Positions 24,486-34,890 of a stretch of DNA of 64,000 nucleotides are shown in pieces. Origin of the DNA: Aegilops tauschii subsp. strangulata. Lineage: Eukaryota; Streptophyta; Magnoliopsida; Poales; Poaceae. The stretch covers positions 90,917,322-90,981,321 of the forward strand of contig NC_053035.3 in the NCBI RefSeq assembly GCF_002575655.3, read 5' to 3'. Each line of letters opens with the position of its first letter. Within the stretch, counting starts at the first letter, position 1. The position numbers and the translations under genes were made by a program. Under the pieces are notes generated by a model that ran no database searches, was not told where the DNA came from, and was given only the letters and a program-made list of their open reading frames with translations.

Positions 24486-25006
24486 CTATGATAAAAGGAA
24501 AATGTTCGGTTTAACTGATAGCCGGAGGAAATTTACAGTTCAGTGTTTAAAGTGGCGGCTTATGGAGGGGCCTAATGACATATATCTAAGTGCATCGGGT
24601 TATCTAAGCCGCTGGTGTGCTTGAGAGTAATTCAAATCGTCTACAGCCTTGTTGTAAGTGAGCCGGAAAATTTTACGGCGCGTGGCTTCCTTTGAGCCGA
24701 AAGGTTCTACGGTGCGTGGTTTCCTTAAACCGGAATGTAAGCCGCCGTGATTTAACGGGTGCAGTTTTCTACTAAGTGTGGTGAAAACAGGTTTCACACG
24801 TTGCAGTAAATAATTTGGATCAAAACGGTCGGCTAAAAGGAAAGTTTCTAGACCTAAAAATAGATGCAAAGGAAGTTCTTGGGCTCGAACGGATCCTTTA
24901 TGCAGTGAAAAGAGATCTATTCGCATTTGAAATGGGTGCTAAACAGCCGCCGCGTTGGTTCTATACTATCTCAAGATCAAGGAGAGGCAGTAAAAATGAA
25001 AACTAC
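24486..25006 (-). other. Probable leader intron of antisense gene
   Basis: On the minus strand a clean acceptor (TTTATCATAG) lies 16 bases before the antisense ATG. A plausible donor, G followed by GTAGTT, occurs at 25006. The 25010-25235 stretch upstream is CT-rich and GC-rich, like a plant 5' untranslated exon, whereas this segment is AT-richer. The acceptor is well supported; the donor is a guess among several. Confidence 0.5.
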
Positions 25007-25268
25007 CAAGAACTCCCGAACGACGGCGAAGAACACGGGAAGAACAGCAGGAGCTTAACGCAGATCTATCCTACGAGGAGGAAGGAACTTATGGATGCAG
25101 GGGTTCGCCGCGGTTCTCTGGACGGTTCAGGGTGATGCAGCGGCCAAGGACGACGAGGACGCGGAGCTCTGTTGCGGCGGCGGCGGCGGCGGAGCTCGAG
25201 CAGCACGGGAGCAGTGAGAGGAAGGAGACGACAGAAGAGGGAGAATGAGAAAGACCCGAGGGTCGGGC

Positions 25269-25276
25269 TATTTATA
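25269..25276 (-). promoter_or_regulatory. TATA box for antisense gene
   Basis: TATAAATA on the minus strand is followed about 30 bases on by the pyrimidine-rich CTTTCTCATTCTCCCTC, a typical plant transcription start context. It sits about 290 bases inside the 3' LTR and points back into the element, so it would drive the antisense gene independently of the LTR. Confidence 0.6.
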
Positions 25277-25540
25277 AGGCCAGTCTCATAAGTGGGCGCG
25301 AGAAACGAGGAGGCCACGGCGCGGTTATCTCGCCCGAGAGGCGCCTTGATTTTCGGGATGGCAGTAAAGATAAGATCCGTTGCGGATCTGGTGGAGTAAA
25401 AAATGGAGTTAATGGAAGATGACATCACGGCGTATTACCCAGAGTCCAGAGGATGACGTCACGCCGGGTTATGGCCTTCACACAATTGTAAGCCGAAGAT
25501 TTTCTGTCGAAAGAATTGAAGATTGACATGAGCCGGCTCA

Positions 25541-25558
25541 AATCAATCTGGGGCCTAA
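25541..25558 (+). promoter_or_regulatory. Tat element polypurine tract region
   Basis: The stretch ending CTGGGGCCTAA precedes the 3' LTR directly. It is the expected place of the plus-strand primer, though it is only partly purine. The 25277-25540 interval upstream holds no gene that I recognise. Confidence 0.5.
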
Positions 25559-26076
25559 TGTTGAGGATATAAACCTTAGAGTCACCCGCCAGAAGGGGCC
25601 GGGTTACTCATAAGGGTCATCACTTGAAGCCTGGCGCCAAACTTGAAGACGGTGCGCCAAAGATGGGCTTAAGACCCGGAGATGGCTTAAGGCCCGTAGT
25701 GATAAACCGCCATATGGCGAGACTTGTAGTATAAGGCAAGAATAGTTGAGAGTCCGAGCCGGACACTTTTATGAGCCGGCCGGGACTCTGAGAGCTGCTG
25801 GGCGTCAACCTCTCTATATAAAGGGACGACCCGGCAGCGGTTTAGGGACAAGAAAGATCTCATCGAGAGCCGGGCATAGCAGTTAAGCTCCCTGGTCATC
25901 GAAACCCTAATCAATACCACCTCAACTGGACGTAGGCTTTTACCTTCACCGTAAGGGGCCGAACCAGTATAAACCCTCGTGTTCCTTGTCCCGTTAACCC
26001 CTTCAAGCTTCCTAGCGGCGATGGCTCCACGACTAAGTCCTAGCTTGAGGACATCTGCCGTGACAATTCCACGACA
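25559..26076 (+). repeat. Tat element 3' LTR
   Basis: 518 bases, the same length as the 5' copy, with intact TG...CA ends, followed by target duplication GTTCC. It is identical by eye to the 5' LTR over the last 272 bases, from just before the TATA box to the end. Confidence 0.93.
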
Positions 26077-26081
26077 GTTCC

Positions 26082-26355
26082 TATTTGCAATAATAATAAC
26101 ATCATTAATTCTTCCCATAGGTTTTTTAATAGTGCAATCCGCAAGGTGCAAGTTTAAAGAGCAATCATCAAAATCACGGATACCTAGCAAATCGCACAAA
26201 GTCTTTGGAATCGTGGAAACACTAGCACCCAAATCACACAAAGCATAGCATTCATGATCTTTAATTTTAATTTTAATAGTAGGTTCCCACTCATCATAAA
26301 GTTTTCTAGGGATATAGACTTCCAACTCAAGTTTTTCTTCATAAGATTGTATCAA
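26082..26355 (-). pseudogene. Athila-1 protease, N-terminal half
   Basis: The minus-strand frame reads SYEEKLELEVYIPRKLYDEW, then CYALCDLGASVSTIP with the retropepsin active site as DLGAS, then MGRINDVIIIAN. At that point the Tat element was inserted; the remainder is at 12777-13021. One missing base near 26350 separates this frame from gag, with which it should be continuous. Confidence 0.87.
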
Positions 26356-28030
26356 AGCATCACGATATGTTTAGTAAAAGCTTTATTTTGACTATAAGCA
26401 TGAGGAGAATTTAGCACGGATTGCAACAAGGAAATACAGTCTATCAAAGAGCAATTATCATAATTAAATTCCTTGAAATCCAAAATAGTGGGTTCATTAA
26501 TATCTAGAGTTTTGATCTCTTCAATCCCACTTTTACCAATTTTTGCATCAAGATCTAAAAACTCCGAATTTTTGGAACGCCTTCTAGGTAAAGGTGGATC
26601 ATATTCAGTCCCATCGTTATCAAGATTCATATTGCAAAACAAAGATTTAATAGGGGACACATCAATAACTTTTAGATCTTCATCTTTATTTTCATAGAAA
26701 CTAGGAGAACACGCTTTCATAAAGCAATCTTTCTTAGCGCGCATCCTAGCGGTTCTTTCTTTGCACTCATCAATGGAAATTCTCATGGCTTTGAGAGACT
26801 CATTGATATCATGCTTAGGAGGAATAGATCTAAGTTTCAAAGAATCAACATCAAGAGAAATTCTATCAACGTTCCTAGCCAATTCATCAACTTTAAGCAA
26901 TTTTTCTTCAAGCAAAGCATTGAAATTCTTTTGCGAAATCATAAATTCCTTAACACTGGTCTCAAATTCAGAAGGCATCTTATTAAAATTTCCATAAGAA
27001 TTGTTGTAGGAATTACCATAATTATTAGAGGAATTACTAGGATAAGGCCTAGGATTAAAGTTTCCTCTATACGCGTTGTTGCCAAAATTATTCCTACCAA
27101 CAAAATTCACATCCATAGGTTCATTATTATTCTCAATCAACGTAGACAAAGGCATATCATTAGGATCAGAAGAAACACTCTTAGTAGCAAATAATTTCAT
27201 AAGTTCATCCATCTTTCCACTCAAAACATTAATTTCTTCTATTGCATGCACTTTTTTACTAGTAGATCTTTCAGTGTGCCATTGCGAATAATTAACCATA
27301 ATATTATATAGGAGTTTAGTAGCTTCTCCTAAAGTGATTTCCATAAAAGTGCCTCCTGCGGCCGAGTCTAAAAGATTTCTAGAAGCAAAATTCAATCCGG
27401 CATAAATTTTTTGTATAATCATCCACAAATTCAAACCATGAGTAGGGCAATTACGTATCATTAATTTCATCCTCTCCCAAGCTTGTGCAACATGTTCATG
27501 ATCAAGTTTCTTAAAATTCATAATATCGTTTCTAAGAGAGATGATCTTAGCGGGAGGAAAATATTTAGAGATAAAAGCATCTTTGCACTTATTCCAAGAA
27601 TCAATACTATTTTTAGGCAAAGACGAAAACCAAGCTTTAGCACGATCTCTAAGCGAAAAAGGAAATAGCTTCAATTTAACAATATCATTATCCACATTTT
27701 TCTTCTTTTGCATATCACACAAATCAACGAAGCTATTTAGATGGGTAGCGGCATCTTCACTAGGAAGGCTGGCGAATTGATCTTTCAGGACATGATTCAA
27801 CAAAGCAGTATTGATTCGCAAGATTCAGTATCGGTAAGAGGAGCAATCGGAGTGCTAAGGAAATCATTATTGTTGGTATTGGTAAAGTCACATAATTTGG
27901 TATTATCTTGAGCCAACGTGACAAGCAAGCAATCCAACACACGAGCAAACAAAAAGCAAGTGAACAAAAGGCAAATGGAGAAGAGAGGGCGAATAAAATG
28001 GCAAGGGTGAAGTGGGGGAGAGGAAAACAA
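26352..28030 (-). pseudogene. gag: Athila-1 gag
   Basis: Gag of an Athila-type Gypsy. The main frame (27821-26352) starts near NTALLNHVLKDQFASLP and includes KLKLFPFSLRDRAKAWFSSL and DAFISKYFPPAKI, the capsid core shared with Athila-B and C. The N-terminal part (DNTKLCDFTNTNNNDFL) lies in another frame (28030-27797) because about one base is missing near 27815. The C-terminal half is asparagine- and lysine-rich with no zinc knuckle. Upstream of the first gag residues the frame has no clear ATG, so the true start is uncertain, probably between 27900 and 28030. Confidence 0.8.
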
Positions 28031-28106
28031 GAGGCAAATGGCAAATAATGTAATGCGGGAGATAAGGGTTTGTGATGGGTATTTGGTATGTTAACTTTTG
28101 CGTAGA

Positions 28107-28194
28107 CTCCCCGGCAACGGCGCCAGAAATGGCTCGTTGTCGGGAGTCCAAATCTTTACTTGACCTTGCGTAAGCCTCCCCGACAACGGCGCCA
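28107..28194 (-). promoter_or_regulatory. Athila-1 primer-binding site, present twice
   Basis: On the minus strand TGGCGCCGTTGTCGGGGAG (28194-28176) lies 11 bases after the LTR end. A second copy, TGGCGCCGTTGCCGGGGAG (28125-28107), follows 69 bases on. Each is preceded by ATTTC. The proximal copy has one mismatch relative to the distal copy and to Athila-C. Confidence 0.8.
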
Positions 28195-28205
28195 GAAATC
28201 CTTCT

Positions 28206-29791
28206 TGCTACCTCTTGAGCACTGCATTGGTTTTCCCTTGAAGAGGAAAGGGTGATGCAGCAAAGTAGCGTAAGTATTTCCCTCAGTTTTTGAGAAACAA
28301 GGTATCAATCCAGTAGGAGGCCACGCACGAGTCCCTCGCACCTACACAAACAAATAAATCCTCGCAACCAACGCGATAAGGGGTTGTCAATCCCTTCACG
28401 GTCACTTACGAGAGTGAGATCTGATAGATATGATAAGATAATATTTTTGGTATTTTTATGATAAAGATGCAAAGTAAAGTAAACAAAATAAAAATGGCGC
28501 AAGAAATAGCTAAGTGTTGGAAGATTAATATGATGGAAAATAGACCCGGGGACCATAGGTTTCACTAGTGGCTTCTCTCAAGAGCATAAGTATTTAGGGT
28601 GGGTGAACAAATTACTGTTGAGCAATTGACAGAATTGAGCATAGTTATGAGAATATCTAGGTATGATCATGTATATAGGCATCACGTCCGAGACAAGTAG
28701 ACCGACTCCTGCCTGCATCTACTACTATTACTCCACACATCGACCGCTATCCAGCATGCATCTAGAGTATTAAGTTCATAAGAACAGAGTAACGCTTTAA
28801 GCAAGATGACATGATGTAGAGGGATAAATTCATGCAATATGATAAAAAACCCCATCTTGTTATCCTCGATGGCAACAATACAATACGTGCCTTGCTGCCC
28901 CTACTGTCACTGGGAAAGGACACCGCAAGATTGAACCCAAAGCTAAGCACTTCTCCCATTGCAAGAAAGATCAATCTAGTAGGCCAAACCAAACTGATAA
29001 TTTGAAGAGACTTGCAAAGATAACCAATCATACATAAAAGAATTCAGAGAAGATTCAAATATTGTTCATAGATAAACTTGATCATAAACCCACAATTCAT
29101 CGGTCTCAACAAACACACCGCAAAAGAAGATTACATTGAATAGATCTCCACAAGAGAGGGGGAGAACATTGTATTGAGATCCAAAAAGATAGAAGAAGCC
29201 ATCTAGCTAATAACTATGGACCCAAAGGTCTGAAGTAAACTACTCACACATCATCGGAGAGGCTATGGTGTTGATGTAGAAGCCCTCCGTGATCGATGCC
29301 CCCTCCGGCGGAGCTCCGGAACAGGCCCCGAGATGGGATCTCATGGGTACAGAAGGTTGCGGCGGTGGAATTAGGTTTTTGGCTCCGTATCTGGTAGTTT
29401 GGGGGTATGAAGGTATATATAGGAGGAAGAAGTAGATCGGTGGAGCAACATGGGGCCCACGATGGTGGACGGTGCGCCTGGGGGGGTAGGCGCGCCACCC
29501 TACCTTGTACCCACCTGGTTGATGTCTTGACGTAGGGTCCAAGTCCTCTGGATCACGTTCGTTCCAAAAATCACGTTCCCAAAGGTTTCATTCCGTTAGG
29601 ACTCCGTTTGATATTCTTTTTCTGCGAAACTCTGAAATAGGTAAAAAACAGCAATTCTGGGCTGGGCCTCCGGTTAATAGGTTAGTCCCAAAAATAATAT
29701 AAAAGTGTATAATAAAGCCCAATAATGTCCAAAACTGAAGATAATATAGCATGGAACAATAAAAAATTATAGATATGTTGGAGACGTATCA
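28206..29791 (-). repeat. Athila-1 5' LTR
   Basis: Uninterrupted LTR of about 1.59 kb. On the minus strand it begins TGATATGTCTCCAACA-like at 29791 and ends GGTAGCA at 28206. It contains the TATATATA box near 29413 and the GC palindrome at about 29452-29515. It preserves the empty target site of Copia-1. The five bases outside (ATCCT, 29792-29796) are the likely target duplication, whose partner is off the window. Confidence 0.88.
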
Positions 29792-29828
29792 ATCCTCCAA
29801 TTTGCGGGTAATGCCCTTGAGTGCGGTG

Positions 29829-30547
29829 CACTAGTAGAAAACAGGGCTTTGATCACAGGGCAGTTTTCACATTAGTCCCGGTTCAGTCACGGACCGGGAC
29901 TAATGTGAGCATTTATCCCGGTTCGTACGGCTAAAGCATTAGTCCCGGTCAAACAGTGGTCAAACAATGGTCAAACTAATTATTCAAGAAATATTAGTGT
30001 TACTAAATAATTATTGTTTTTTAAAACAATAGTTTCAAACTCAAACAGTGAAATGTGTCACTTCATGCTCAAGCAAAATTCCTGAAGGTTAATAGGATTG
30101 ACATCTTACTATTGTCAGGAAAACAACAAGTGCAGACTTGGAAACGAGGGAGAATAGAACCCGGAAGTTAAGCATGCTCAGGCTGGGGGAGTGGGAGGAT
30201 GGGTGACCGTTCGGGAAGTTAGATGATTTGGAATGATGAGGGGTGATTAGAGGACAAATGGAGCAGTGATGAGGGGTGGTGATTAGAGACTAGAGGTTAA
30301 AATAATTCAGAAATTTGAAAATCAAAAAAAAATTCAAAAAAAATTCAAAAAAAATTCAAAAAAAAATCATAAAATTTCCTTTAGTCCCGGTTGGTGTTAC
30401 CCCACGTGGCTGCGCCCTTTAGTCCCGGTTCGTGTAAGAACCGGGACTAAAGGGGAGAGGCATTAGTAACGACCCTTTAGTCCCGGTTTGAAAACCGGGA
30501 CTAAAGGGCCTTACCAACCGGGACAAAAGCCCCTTTTTCTACTAGTG
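29829..30547. mobile_element. Non-autonomous CACTA element
   Basis: 719 bases with termini CACTAGTAGAAAA and TTTTCTACTAGTG and a 3-bp target duplication GTG. Subterminal copies of TTAGTCCCGGTT and its complement form short hairpins near 29873-29915, 30382, 30418-30452 and 30476-30506. No transposase is encoded. It interrupts the second ORF of Athila-A: removing it with one GTG restores the reading EHITALKGITRKLED. Confidence 0.93.
30157..30219 (+). repeat. 5S rRNA-derived segment inside CACTA element
   Basis: About 63 bases resemble the 3' two-thirds of plant 5S rRNA. They include GAAGTTAAGCATGCTCAGGC, corresponding to the A box region, and GGATGGGTGACC, corresponding to the C box. The 5' and 3' ends of 5S rRNA are missing, so this is not an rRNA gene. 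Confidence 0.7.
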
Positions 30548-30817
30548 GTGATATGCTCCTTCAACAAAATATTTTCACGTGTGAGATACTTATTTTGTAT
30601 GCGAGCTAACTCAATCATCTTGAAAGCTTCAATCTTTGTTGGGGTAAGAAGATTGTGATGAGGTTGGAGGATGTCTTCGTCTTCTACTGCCGGAGCTTGG
30701 TCCTCCATGGCCTTCTTGATCCCATCATCCTTGTTGATCCCTCCATGGCCATCTCTTCAGCTCTATCTTCATTAGCCAAGCATTGTTACCCTCGTTGTTG
30801 GAGGAGGGGGACGACAT
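30548..30817 (-). pseudogene. Athila-A second ORF, N-terminal part
   Basis: A small ORF downstream of integrase. The ATG at 30817 is followed by SSPSSNNEGNNAWLMKIE, then a stop or shift near 30735. The frame 30708-30548 reads ILQPHHNLLTPTKIEAFKMI and a charged helical stretch that continues beyond the CACTA element (29828-29797). Heptad-like spacing suggests a coiled coil. I do not recognise a family. It occupies the same place as the unrelated-looking ORF2 of Athila-B. Confidence 0.6.
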
Positions 30818-31131
30818 GATGCCTGGCCTTGACAACTCTGGAAGAAAACAGCTCAAAACAAAAACAGAGGATATTTGCGTGATACGGTGGTCAAAACCTT
30901 CGGGAGATTATATAGTGAATTTTTACCGACCAAAAGAAGTATCGTGCAAGAAAACGGAGTCCGGAGGGCACACGAGGTGCCCACGAGGTAGGGGGCGCGC
31001 CCTCCACCCTCGTGGACGCCTCGTGTCCTTCCTGGACTACTTCTTATTTTCCTATTTTCTTAAATATTCCAAAACGGAGAAATTTGCCATTAGAACTGTT
31101 TTGGAGTCGGTTTACTTACCGTACCACATAC
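30818..31131 (-). other. Athila-A spacer with GC palindrome and predicted leader intron
   Basis: Untranslated stretch between integrase and second ORF. From right to left it holds an AT-rich ATATTTAAG segment, the CACGAGG/GGGCGCGCC/CCTCGTGG palindrome (about 30971-31022), a donor-like GTAAAAATTC (GT at 30926-30925) and an acceptor-like TTCTTCCAG at 30838. A predicted 89-base intron would end about 20 bases before the second ORF. Confidence 0.6.
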
Positions 31132-32678
31132 CTATTCCTTTTCGGAGTTTGACACGTTCTGGAAAGTGTTCCTTATGTATTCCTCCGGGGTTACGGTTTC
31201 AATAACATTGGTTTCAACATTTATAGGATTACCTGAGATATAATGTTTGATTCTTTGAACATTCACCACCTTCGGATTTGTGCGTTCGAAGTTGTTGATT
31301 TTTAAGGCACCGGAACGATAGACCTCCTCGATAACGTAAGGACCTTCCCATTTAGAGAGAAGTTTTCCTGCAAAAAATCTTAAACAAGAGTTGAATAGCA
31401 ACACATAATCACCTACATTAAACTCATGCTTTGTATCCTTTTGTCATGCCATCCTTTAACTTTTTCTTTAAATAGTTTGGCATTCTCATAGGCCTGGGTT
31501 CCCCATTCATCATGTGAGATTATGTCAAATAACCTCTTCTCACCGGAAAGTTTGAAATCATAATTGAGCTCTTTAATGGCCCAATATGCCGTATGTTCTA
31601 GTTCAAGAGGTAAGTGACAAGCTTTTCCATAAACCATTTTATACGGAGACATACCCATAGGATTTTTATATGCAGTTCTATAGGCCCATAATGCATCATG
31701 AAGTTTCTTGGACCAATTCTTTCTAGATCTATTAACAGTCTTTTGCAAAATTAACTTGATCTCTCTATTACTCAATTCTACTTGACCACTCGACTGTGGG
31801 TGATATGGAGATGCAATTCTATGATTAACATCATACTTAGCAAGCATTTTACAAAAGGCACCATGAATAAAATGTGAACCACCATGAGTCATTAAATATC
31901 TAGGGACTACAAACCTCGGAAAAATAACTTCTTCAAACCTCTTAATAGAGGTGTTATGATCAGCACTACTAGTTGGAATAGCTTCTACCCAATTAGTAAC
32001 GTAATCAACAACAACTAAAATATGTGTATACCCGTTAGAGGAAGGAAACGGTCCCATATAATCAAAGACCCTAACATCAAATGGTTCAATAACAAGTGAA
32101 TAATTCATAGGCATTTCTTGACGTCTACTAATATTACCAATTCTTTGACATTCATCACAAGAAAAGACAAACTTACGGGCATCCATGAAGAGAGTAGGCC
32201 AATAAAAATCGGATTGCAATACCTTATCCGCAGTTCTGTCTCCAGCATGGTGTCCTCCATAAGCTTCGGAGTGACACTTGCGTAGGATCTGTTCCTGTTC
32301 ATGCTCAGGTACACAACATCTAATAACACCATCTACTCCTTCTTTATAAAGGTGTGGGTCATCCCAGAAGTAATGTCTTAAATCATAGAAAAACTTTTTC
32401 TTTTGCTGGTATGTGAAACTAGGTGGTATAAATTTAGCAACAATATAATTAGCATAATCAGCATACCATGGAGCAGTACGAGAAGCATTTATGACGGCTA
32501 CTTGTTCATCAGGGAAGCTATCATCAATAGGTAGTGGGTCATCAAGAACATTCTCTAACCCAGAAAAGTTGTCTGCAACGGGGTTCTCAACTCCCTTTCT
32601 ATCAATAATATGCAAATCAAATTCTTGTAGCAAGAGAACCCGTCTAATAAGTCTAGGTTTAGCATCTTTCTTTTCCAT
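31132..32678 (-). pseudogene. Athila-A integrase
   Basis: The zinc domain is visible ([24 protein letters not shown]). The catalytic core has D at [13 protein letters not shown] and E at [12 protein letters not shown], but the second acidic residue is lost: LMTHGGSHF stands where Athila-B has LMTDGGSHF. The C-terminal GPY/F module (KWEGPYVIEEVYRSGALKI) lies in a second frame (31404-31132) after a shift near 31410. The N-terminal end overlaps the end of RNase H ([15 protein letters not shown]). Confidence 0.87.
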
Positions 32679-32767
32679 AAGATATTTAATAGCAGCATGA
32701 TCGGTGTGAACAGTTACTTTAGAATCAACAATATAAGGTCTGAACTTATCACAAGCAAATACAACTG

Positions 32768-34501
32768 CTAAAAATTCTTTTTAGTAGTAGCATAATTTCT
32801 TTGGGCACTGTCTAGAGTTTTACTAGCATATTGAATAACATTTAATTTCTTATCAACCCTTTGTCCTAGAACAGCACGTACAGCATAATCACTAGCATCG
32901 CACATAATTTCAAAGGGTAAATTCCAATCAGGTGGCTGAACAATAGGTGCAGAAATCAAGGCTTTCTTAAATATTTCAAATGCTTCAACACAATCATCAT
33001 CAAAGACAAAAGGAACATCTTTTTGTAAGAGGTTAGTCAGAGGCCTGGAGATTTTTGAGAAGTCTTTAATGAACCTCCTATAAAAACCGGCATGACCAAG
33101 GAAACTTCTTATACCTTTAATGTCCTTAGGACACGGCATCTTTTCAATAGCATCAACTTTAGCTTTATCAACTTCAATACCTCTTTCAGAAATTTTATGC
33201 CCAATACAATACCTTCATTAACCATAAAGTGGCACTTCTCCCAATTCAAGACAAGATTAGTTTCTTCACATCAAAACTTGATCAAGGTTGCTTAAGCAAT
33301 CATCAAAATAAGTTCCATATACAGAGTAATCATCCATGAAAACCTCAACAATCTTTTCACAAAAGTCAGAGAATATAGCAGTCATACATCTTTGAAAGGT
33401 AGCAGGTGCATTGCATAAACCAAAAGGAATACGTCTATAAGCAAAGGTACCGAAAGGGCAAGTAAAAGTGGTCTTTTCTTGATCCTCTTTTGACATAGCT
33501 ATTTGAGAGAAACCAGAATAACCATCTAGAAAGCAAAAATGTGTATGTTTGGATAATCTTTCTAGCATTTGATCAATAAAAGGTAAAGGGTAATGATCCT
33601 TTTTAGTAGCTTTATTTAATTTGCGGGAATCAATTACCATTCTATAACCTGTAATTTTTTTTGTGGGATCAATTCATCTTTATCATTAGGAACAACAGTG
33701 ATACCTCCCTTCTTAGGGACACAATGGATAGGACTTACCCACTGACTATCAGCAACGGGATAAATTATACCTGCTTCCAGAAGCTTTAGTATTTCTTTTC
33801 TTACCACTTCTTTCATCTTAGGATTTAACCGTCGTTGGTGATCAACAACCGGTTTAGCGTCTTTCTCCAATTTTATTTTGTGTTGGCATAGAGTGGGACT
33901 AATGCCCTTAAGATCATCAAGAGTATATCCAATAGCAGCACGGTGCTTCTTCAGAGTTTTCAATAATTTCTTTTCTTCATGCTCTGAAAGGTTAGCACTA
34001 ATAATAACAGGATATATCCTCTTTTCATCAAGATAAGCATATTTAAGAGTATCAGGTAATGGTTTAAGCTCAAACACGGGATCGCCCTTGGGTGGAGGAG
34101 GATCCCCTAGGATTTCAATAGGCAAGTTGTGTTTCAAAATAGGTCCCTGTTTAAAGAATACTTCATCTATTTCCCTTCTTTCATTCATAAACATATCATT
34201 TTCATGGTCAAGCAAATATTGTTCTAAAGTGTCATTAGGAGGCACGGCAATAGAAGCAAGACCAATAATTTCATCTTTACTAGGCAATTCTTTATCATGG
34301 GGTTGTCTACGAAATTTAGCAAAATTAAACTCATGAGACATATCCCCCAAACCAATAGTAACAACATCCTTTTTGCAATCTATCCTAGCATTAACAGTAT
34401 TCAAGAAGGGTCTACCAAATATGATGGGACAAAAGTTATCTTGTGGGGAACCAAGAACAAGAAAATCAGCAGGGTATTTAACTTTCCCACACAAGACTTC
34501 A
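32768..34501 (-). pseudogene. Athila-A protease remnant, RT and RNase H
   Basis: The frame at 34501-33634 carries the C-terminal protease signature IIFGRPFLNTVNARID and the start of RT (GIIYPVADSQWVSPIHCVPK). The active-site half of protease is gone. RT continues at 33640-33266 with HFCFLDGYSGF and FMDDYSVYG (active site FMDD). The rest of RT and RNase H follows at 33139-32768 (AGFYRRFIKDFSKISRPLTN, YASKTLDSAQRNYATT). Frame changes at about 33637, 33270-33200 and 32785 are small indels relative to Athila-B. The annotated frame 5' of 34501 reads into foreign LTR sequence. Confidence 0.87.
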
Positions 34502-34890
34502 GAGACATAGAGACAGATCCAATCTCGGAGGGGCTCTCGCCCCTCCCATGCCATGGAGACCAAGGAACAGAGGGGAAACCCTTCTCCCATCTAGGGAGAA
34601 GATCAAGGAAGAAGAAGAAGAAGAAGGGGGCCCTTTCCCCCTCTCTTCCGGTGGCGCCAGAACGCCGTCGGGGCCATCATCATCACCGCAATCTACACCA
34701 ACAACTTCACCACCCTTATCACCAACTCTTCCCCCCTCTATGCAGCGGTGTAACCCCTCTTTTACCTCCTGTAATCTCTACTTAAACATGGTGCTCAACG
34801 CTATATATTTTTTCCCAATGATGTATGGCTATCCTATGATGTTTGAGTAGATCCGTTTTGTCCTATGGGTTAATTGATGATCGTGATTGG
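34502..34890 (+). repeat. LTR fragment of another Gypsy family
   Basis: A piece with CTCGGAGGGGCTCTCGCCCC, a GA-rich stretch and GCAGCGGTGTAACCCCTC that I recognise as common Triticeae Gypsy LTR sequence, unlike the Athila LTRs here. It is joined on the left to broken Athila-A protease and on the right to the Athila-C LTR. No target duplication is visible, so it looks like an illegitimate-recombination remnant. Confidence 0.5.

Larger units (their letters stand above)
13022..26076 (+). mobile_element. Tat-lineage Gypsy element with antisense gene
   Basis: A complete 13 kb LTR retrotransposon with 518-bp LTRs and target duplication GTTCC (13017-13021 and 26077-26081). The sense strand carries gag, protease, RT, RNase H and integrase in Gypsy order. 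A 5.5 kb region between integrase and 3' LTR carries a tandem-repeat segment and a spliced antisense gene. Short LTRs, a TGGCGCC-type primer-binding site and an extra antisense ORF fit the Tat/Ogre/Retand group of plant Ty3/gypsy elements. It sits in the protease of Athila-1. Confidence 0.93.
29792..34501 (-). mobile_element. Athila-A: truncated pol-bearing Athila remnant
   Basis: The minus-strand remnant has, in order, a truncated protease, RT, RNase H, integrase, a spacer and a small second ORF. It aligns along its whole length with Athila-B (44600-48690). Its 5' part (LTR, gag, start of protease) is replaced at 34501/34502 by a foreign LTR fragment. Its 3' part was separated by insertion of Athila-1 at 29796. 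Confidence 0.88.

Noticed and set aside
30157..30219. Functional 5S rRNA gene
   Set aside because: Both ends of the 5S rRNA are missing and the segment lies inside a CACTA element; kept only as a derived repeat.
34548..34850. Host exon coding for a Glu/Ser-rich protein
   Set aside because: The sequence is a repeated Gypsy LTR type with a GA-rich run; no splice or domain evidence.
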